A DNA stretch of 64,000 bases, taken from assembly GCA_024734495.1 (NCBI GenBank), contig JALMQS010000056.1, forward strand, positions 54,787 to 118,786, read 5' to 3'. This DNA is from Forficula auricularia. Lineage: Eukaryota > Arthropoda > Insecta > Dermaptera > Forficulidae. Within the stretch, counting starts at the first letter, position 1. The number at the start of each line of letters is the position of its first letter. Below are positions 59,788 through 64,000 of this stretch, one piece after another. The notes beneath the pieces are model-generated. The model was not told the origin of the DNA and did no database searches. It worked only from the letters and a program-made list of their open reading frames with translations. The position numbers and the translations under genes are program-made.

Positions 59788-62700
59788 TTAGGTGAAATTT
59801 GAGGTGTAGTTCGTTCTATAATTGCGGTTTTCAGGTTTCTATCGATACTCTTGATCGTTGCAGGTTTATATTTATTTTTAGTTTTTGACATTTTTTGCTT
59901 ATTTTTAATCATTACTTCCGTGGCTACTTCAGGGGTTTCCTCTCTATTTAAATTGGCTTTAGAAATTGTCTCTATTTTATTTTGTGTTAAATTTCCTAGC
60001 ACTATTTCATTCAAGATTTTGGCTTTTTCTTTTCTAGATTGGTTATATTCTGATAGGATTTGGGCTTCTAAATTTAAGTCTAGTGGATGGTTAGTTTCCA
60101 CGTTTATTATGCTAAAAGGGGTTAATTTTGTAGTGGAGTGAATAGAGTAGTTATATGCGATAACGGCATATTTAAATTTTGTAGTTATGGAGTCAGTTTT
60201 GAAATTTTCTTTATTATTTAGGATTCTAATATGTTCAATAATTGTAGAGTGGAACCTTTCAATATTTCCGTTCGATTCAGGGTGTTGGCTACAGATGAAA
60301 TGAATTTTTACATCATGCAAGTCGAACAGTTCCTGTATTAGGTCGTTTTTAAACTCGCCTCCATTGTCAGCAATTACTAACGTGGGTGTGCCATGATGTG
60401 TAAAATAAGTTAGTAAGTTTTCTGCTATTTCTGTTCTGTGTAAAGATTTTAGAGGGTAGCCTTGCGCGTATTTCGAAAAGGCATCGATTATAGTTAGGAA
60501 TTTTTGTTTTTCTAAGGTGAGGCTATCAATATGTAATATTTGAAAAGGTCTAGTAGGGGTAGGAGTAAGATTAAGTTTTAATTTTAAGGGGTGTCTTTCG
60601 TATTTAGTTACTTTACAAACTTCGCAGGAATTTATATAGTCTTGAATTGTTATTTTCATGTTAGGCCAGAAATATTGGGTTTTTAATTTCGAATAGGTTT
60701 CCTCAATACCTCTATGGTTCGTTTTACCTACGTGATATAATTCTACTGTTGATTTTTGGTCAGTTTCATTCTCGATGTCTGCTAAAATTTTTGTACAATA
60801 GTGTAATTTCAATTTAGTTTGGTCGAAATTTTGTTCAATGACTTCTTTCATATTTTCTAATAAAGGTGACTCAAAGAAAATATAATAGTTTACATCTGGA
60901 ACTACATAGTCTTTTAGAAATGTAGTTATATCTTTAATAATTGATTTCTTTTTAATATTTACGTTAAATCTTTGGAATTTTTGACTAAATTTATGGTCTA
61001 TTGTTACTAAGTTTGCAGGATGGTTTACTAATCTCATAACGATCTGATTTTTAAAGCAGTTTATTGGTTTGTCTACTAATTTTATTTCTGGGGAGGAATT
61101 TTCTAAATTTTCTTCTAAATTTTCTGGGTTTTCAAGAGGAGGGGAAATGTTAGTGTTTGGGGCTTCTGAGGTTATGTTTAGGGGGTTATCGTTCAATAGG
61201 TCTATACTGAGGTCGCTTATGTCTATATTTGAGGGAAGTTCGTCTACGTTGTCCAGAAATTGATTTAAATCTTCCAAAGTTTTAAGAATGGGAAGTTTTT
61301 GGGATTCTAGGGTATTAATGTTGGGTCGGGATAGGCAATCCGCTACGACATTTTGTTTACCCTTTACGTAAATTATATTATAGTCGTATTCGTCTAGTTT
61401 TATCTTCCACCGTGTTAGTTTTGAATTTGGTTCCTTTAGATTATGTAACCATACCAGAGGTCTATGATCTGAAAAGATGTTAAATTTTCTCCCGTACAAA
61501 TAGGGTCTAAAATAAGTTACTGCCCAGACAATGGCTAGTAGTTCCTTCTCGATTACTGAGTAGTTAATTTCATGTGAATTTAGGGTCCGGCTGGCATATG
61601 CGATGGGCTTGTCTCGACCAATGGGTCCTTGACTCAGCACAGCGCCGATAGCATAATTTGATGCGTCCGTAGTTAAATGGAAAGTTTCCGCAAAGTTAGG
61701 ATATTTCAGTATCGGTTCATTAACTAGAAGAGTTTTACAATATTCGAAAGTTTCTTTATATTCCTTATTATTTACATCAATTTTTTCTCCCTTTTTTAAA
61801 CATTTAGTTAAAGGTTTTGTAACCTTGGCGAAGTCCTTAATGAACTTCCGGTAGTAACCCAAAAATCCTACAAAGGACTTAATTTCTTTAGTTGTTGACG
61901 GAATTTTGAAATTTTTTATTGCTTCGATTTTGTCGGGATTGGGGCAAACGCCTTCTGGTGTTATCTTGTGTCCTAAATAGTCTACTTCTTTCCGAAGGAA
62001 TTGACATTTGTCGGTTTGAATAAGAAATTTAGCTTCATCTAATCTATCTAAAATTTTTGTCAGGTTACTGAAATGTTCCTGTAAACTAGTAGAGAATACT
62101 ATTATATCGTCCAGGTACACTAGACATATGTCATTTAAAAGACCTCGTAACACATTGTCCATCACACGTTGGAACGTAGATGGAGCGTTCTTTAGTCCGA
62201 ATGGCATACGTTTAAACTCGAAATGCCCGTTTTCGACATTAAAGGCCGTCTTTTCAATATCTTCGGGATCCGTTTGAATTTGATGGTATCCTGAAGCTAA
62301 ATCGATGGTGGTAAAATATTGGCAACGTCCTAGTTTGTCTAATAGTGTAGTGATGTTCGGGATAGGGTAACGGTCATCTATGGTTTTAGCATTTAATTTC
62401 CGGTAGTCGATAACAGTTCTCCACTGCTTATTACCTTCTGAATCGGGTTTTTTAGGTACTATCCATAAGGGTGAGGACCAAGGTGAACAGGATGGTTGAA
62501 TGATTCCCTGTTCTAACATTTTATTAATTTGTTTTCTAATTTCATTTTTATGAATTTCCGGGTAACGGTAAGATTTTGTAAATATTGGTATATTGTCTGT
62601 TGTCCTAATTTTGTGTTTGATTTGATTTGTGAAAGTTAAAGGTGAGTCGTCTAATTTGAACAAGTGATTGTATTTTCGTAATATGGGGCATAAGCCATTA

Positions 62701-62948
62701 AATTCCTCTTGGTTTAAATGATCTAAATTAAATTTACTTGGGTCAAAATTTCTTGCCTCGAGGTTGTTTAGACATTGTTGTTTTGTCTGATTATGGTTAT
62801 AGTGAATTTTAAATGCTCGTTTTTCTAAAATAAATAAGTCTTTATCTAAATTTAATTTAGCTCGTAATTTTCTTATATTATCTATTCCCAAAAGTAAATC
62901 GAAATTATCGTGAAAATTGTAAATATGAAATTTTAGGGGGTTTTGGTT
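59739..62948 (-). CDS. pol: Ty3/Gypsy Pol: protease end, RT, RNase H, integrase
   Basis: A complete, uninterrupted retrotransposon polyprotein that copies RNA to DNA and integrates it. The frame opens at 62948; its first residues (LKFHIYNFHDNFDLLLGID) are the end of the protease. Numbering from TTG 62891: RT with TIDLASGYHQ (D197) and YLDD (259-262); RNase H with TTDAS (D409), EKELLAI (E450), SDHRPL (D475) and ADCLSR (D517); integrase zinc site H720, H726, C756, C759; integrase core D789, D842, E878 (DD35E); and a GPY/F-like tail with KIHLSNIRRP. There is no chromodomain. About 190 residues between RNase H and integrase are acidic and low complexity. All key residues are present, so the copy looks recent. 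Clade within Ty3/Gypsy (mdg1/412- or gypsy-like) is uncertain. Confidence 0.95.
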   Translation of the reverse strand, partial: NQNPLKFHIYNFHDNFDLLLGIDNIRKLRAKLNLDKDLFILEKRAFKIHYNHNQTKQQCLNNLEARNFDPSKFNLDHLNQEEFNGLCPILRKYNHLFKLDDSPLTFTNQIKHKIRTTDNIPIFTKSYRYPEIHKNEIRKQINKMLEQGIIQPSCSPWSSPLWIVPKKPDSEGNKQWRTVIDYRKLNAKTIDDRYPIPNITTLLDKLGRCQYFTTIDLASGYHQIQTDPEDIEKTAFNVENGHFEFKRMPFGLKNAPSTFQRVMDNVLRGLLNDICLVYLDDIIVFSTSLQEHFSNLTKILDRLDEAKFLIQTDKCQFLRKEVDYLGHKITPEGVCPNPDKIEAIKNFKIPSTTKEIKSFVGFLGYYRKFIKDFAKVTKPLTKCLKKGEKIDVNNKEYKETFEYCKTLLVNEPILKYPNFAETFHLTTDASNYAIGAVLSQGPIGRDKPIAYASRTLNSHEINYSVIEKELLAIVWAVTYFRPYLYGRKFNIFSDHRPLVWLHNLKEPNSKLTRWKIKLDEYDYNIIYVKGKQNVVADCLSRPNINTLESQKLPILKTLEDLNQFLDNVDELPSNIDISDLSIDLLNDNPLNITSEAPNTNISPPLENPENLEENLENSSPEIKLVDKPINCFKNQIVMRLVNHPANLVTIDHKFSQKFQRFNVNIKKKSIIKDITTFLKDYVVPDVNYYIFFESPLLENMKEVIEQNFDQTKLKLHYCTKILADIENETDQKSTVELYHVGKTNHRGIEETYSKLKTQYFWPNMKITIQDYINSCEVCKVTKYERHPLKLKLNLTPTPTRPFQILHIDSLTLEKQKFLTIIDAFSKYAQGYPLKSLHRTEIAENLLTYFTHHGTPTLVIADNGGEFKNDLIQELFDLHDVKIHFICSQHPESNGNIERFHSTIIEHIRILNNKENFKTDSITTKFKYAVIAYNYSIHSTTKLTPFSIINVETNHPLDLNLEAQILSEYNQSRKEKAKILNEIVLGNLTQNKIETISKANLNREETPEVATEVMIKNKQKMSKTKNKYKPATIKSIDRNLKTAIIERTTPQISPKIHLSNIRRPLKNIII
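59751..59757 (-). promoter_or_regulatory. Slippery heptamer A AAA AAC, pol to macro -1 frameshift
   Basis: In the pol reading frame the codons are CTA AAA AAC, giving the canonical X XXY YYZ heptamer A AAA AAC 10 nt before the pol stop codon. The -1 frame is exactly the macro frame. It is a known retroviral -1 signal. I could not identify a clear downstream stem-loop by eye. Confidence 0.65.
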
Positions 62949-63208
62949 CTAAATAGTTCTGGCATACCGCTTTTGATTGAATAATTTTCATAGCTCACGC
63001 CGTGTTTAGTAGTAATTTGAATAGGGTCGAATTTAAATAATTTTTTATAATATGTCTCTGCAAATTTTGGTTTTATAAATGAATGCGTGCTCCCCGTGTC
63101 CAAAAATATTTTAACTTTCAATGTTGGATGAATTATATAAGGTAAGTTTACTTCTGTTTTGTTGTCTGGTCTGGGTTCTGGTTGGGGGTCTCCGAGGCTC
63201 CGAGATCT
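62933..63208 (-). CDS. Aspartic protease, Ty3/Gypsy, N-terminal part
   Basis: The retropepsin that would cut Gag-Pol into parts. In the -1 frame of gag it is open from the slippery site at 63214 through TEVNLPYIIHPTLKVKI to the active-site FLDTGSTHSF, then stops at 62933 after MPELFRTKTP. The second half of the domain, with the LLGID segment that replaces the usual ILG motif, is in the pol frame, again -1. So the domain is split at a C5 run (AAAACCCCCTAAAA). There is no standard heptamer there, so a one-base indel in this copy is more likely than a second programmed shift. Confidence 0.8.
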   Translation of the reverse strand, partial: RSRSLGDPQPEPRPDNKTEVNLPYIIHPTLKVKIFLDTGSTHSFIKPKFAETYYKKLFKFDPIQITTKHGVSYENYSIKSGMPELFRTKTP

Positions 63209-64000
63209 AAAAAATCGTTGTCCTCGATTTCATAGATCTCAACTGAGTCTTGATTTTGTGGAATATCTACGTCATAATTTTCGTCATTTACTAATATATC
63301 GTCATTGCCTGAATCAAGTTGGGGTGTGGTTTCATGAGCGTTATAATTATGGGGTATGGACCGTGAGGTCGAAGGTGTTGTTTGTGGTGTTAAATTTCTA
63401 CTATGTGTGAAGAGTGGTCTGGGTGAAAAAGTATGTGGTTGTCTTGGTGTAAAGGAATTTGGCTGTCTAGGTGAGAAGGGGGTAGAATGTCTCATATTAT
63501 TGGGGGTGCGAAATCTATTGGAGTGTGATGAATTTTGTATTGGGGATGGGGGTGTTAAAGCATATCTAAATTGCGTTTGGGGTTGTGTAAAATTGGTTCT
63601 TTGGGGTGGGTTGTATGGTTTATTTTTATTATATTGGTACTCGTTGGTGAGCATCGAATCACTAAGAGTTTCAGGTCCCTTAGTTACCAATAGGGAACTG
63701 AGGGGCTCGTTTAATCCCTTTAAAAATACCCTCAAGCTTAAATCCTGATGGTACTTTTTTAAGGTTTCGATTGCATGTCCCGCGTAATTTAAAGAAATGT
63801 AATTTTGGATTAGATTTAATAATGCATTAATTTTTTCGAAATAATCAAACGGTGAATCAGTTTTCTGCGTTAATTTTGTGAGCTCCATATTTAATGTAAA
63901 TAGGTCTCTTTTATCTTGGTATAAATTTTTTAGGGCCTCTTTAACTTCCTCCCAATTATCTAAAGGATGGTTTGCTAATTTAGCAGAAGCATCCCCCTTT
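63148..64000 (-). CDS. gag: Ty3/Gypsy Gag, 5' end outside window
   Basis: The structural protein of the particle. The frame is open to the window edge, so the ATG is not seen; 283 codons are visible. The capsid-like part has NHPLDNWEEVKEALKNLY, RDLFTLNMELTKL, SPFDYFEKINALLNLI and SLRVFLKGLNEPLSSLL, the usual Ty3/Gypsy retrotransposon-gag helices. The C-terminal 130 residues are rich in N, P, Q, R, S and T with repeated PRQP/SPRP-like pieces. No Cys is present in the last 246 residues, so there is no CCHC zinc knuckle; the basic repeats may bind RNA instead. The end is acidic (DNDFLDLG). A T TTT TTA heptamer lies in frame before the stop. Confidence 0.85.
   Translation of the reverse strand, partial: KGDASAKLANHPLDNWEEVKEALKNLYQDKRDLFTLNMELTKLTQKTDSPFDYFEKINALLNLIQNYISLNYAGHAIETLKKYHQDLSLRVFLKGLNEPLSSLLVTKGPETLSDSMLTNEYQYNKNKPYNPPQRTNFTQPQTQFRYALTPPSPIQNSSHSNRFRTPNNMRHSTPFSPRQPNSFTPRQPHTFSPRPLFTHSRNLTPQTTPSTSRSIPHNYNAHETTPQLDSGNDDILVNDENYDVDIPQNQDSVEIYEIEDNDFLDLGASETPNQNPDQTTKQK
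63208..63214 (-). promoter_or_regulatory. Slippery heptamer T TTT TTA, gag to protease -1 frameshift
   Basis: Gag codons are GAT TTT TTA, which gives the heptamer T TTT TTA in the 0 frame. The -1 frame from here is open all the way to the protease active site. The gag stop is about 58 nt downstream. GATCTCGGAGCCTCGGAGAC follows directly and may fold. Confidence 0.65.

Noticed and set aside
59851..63748. Plus-strand ORFs over the Gypsy element
   Set aside because: They are antisense shadows of gag and pol, which have all expected motifs on the minus strand.

Overview
This is a eukaryotic, AT-rich, mostly non-coding window, almost certainly from an arthropod and most likely an insect. The evidence is the company of elements rather than any host gene: Tc1, mariner, pogo and hAT DNA transposons, non-LTR retrotransposons of arthropod type, a Ty3/Gypsy element, and many foldback MITEs. 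I found no host protein-coding gene that I can defend, no rRNA and no convincing free-standing tRNA. The order of insect cannot be fixed from this sequence.

Layout. 1-641: edge of a Tc1-like transposase with a small intron. 642-9247: low-information DNA with a TIR element (3617-4463), a TAA-flanked MITE (5823-6027) and the first copy of a ~0.8 kb TIR family (7128-7886). 9248-11572: a deleted mariner abutting a composite repeat that carries a ~235 bp tandem array and a large foldback. 13.2-21.2 kb: pogo-type MITE, a 5'-truncated LINE with target-site duplication, foldback elements, a hAT-like MITE and another composite foldback. 21.7-23.4 kb: a broken Jockey/CR1-type LINE with poly(A) tail. 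23.7-33.7 kb: foldbacks, second copy of the 0.8 kb TIR family, two more composite foldbacks, and two hAT insertions with perfect 8-bp duplications (27741-28912, 29904-30688). 35.2-41.5 kb: hAT elements nested in each other plus a hAT transposase relic. 41.7-43.2 kb: a 1.4 kb inverted repeat built from a tRNA-like unit. 44.5-50.4 kb: minisatellite, third copy of the TIR family, a tRNA-derived SINE, a ~179 bp tandem array, and pogo relics. 54-57.6 kb: tandem hairpin repeats, a mariner fragment, and a LINE end split by a MITE.

58.5-64.0 kb (minus strand) holds the best-preserved genes: a Ty3/Gypsy retrotransposon whose 5' end lies beyond the window. Gag, protease, a full RT-RNase H-integrase polyprotein, and then a third ORF encoding a macro (ADP-ribose binding/hydrolase) domain of OARD1/TARG1 type follow each other, each in the -1 frame of the one before. 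Perfect retroviral slippery heptamers sit at the gag/protease junction (T TTT TTA) and at the pol/macro junction (A AAA AAC). The layout predicts a Gag-Pol-Macro fusion made by programmed -1 frameshifting, with an ADP-ribose hydrolase where an env would be expected. This is the most notable system in the window. A second theme is a set of scattered hairpins that share a hammerhead-like arrangement (CTGANGA, stem, GAAAC).
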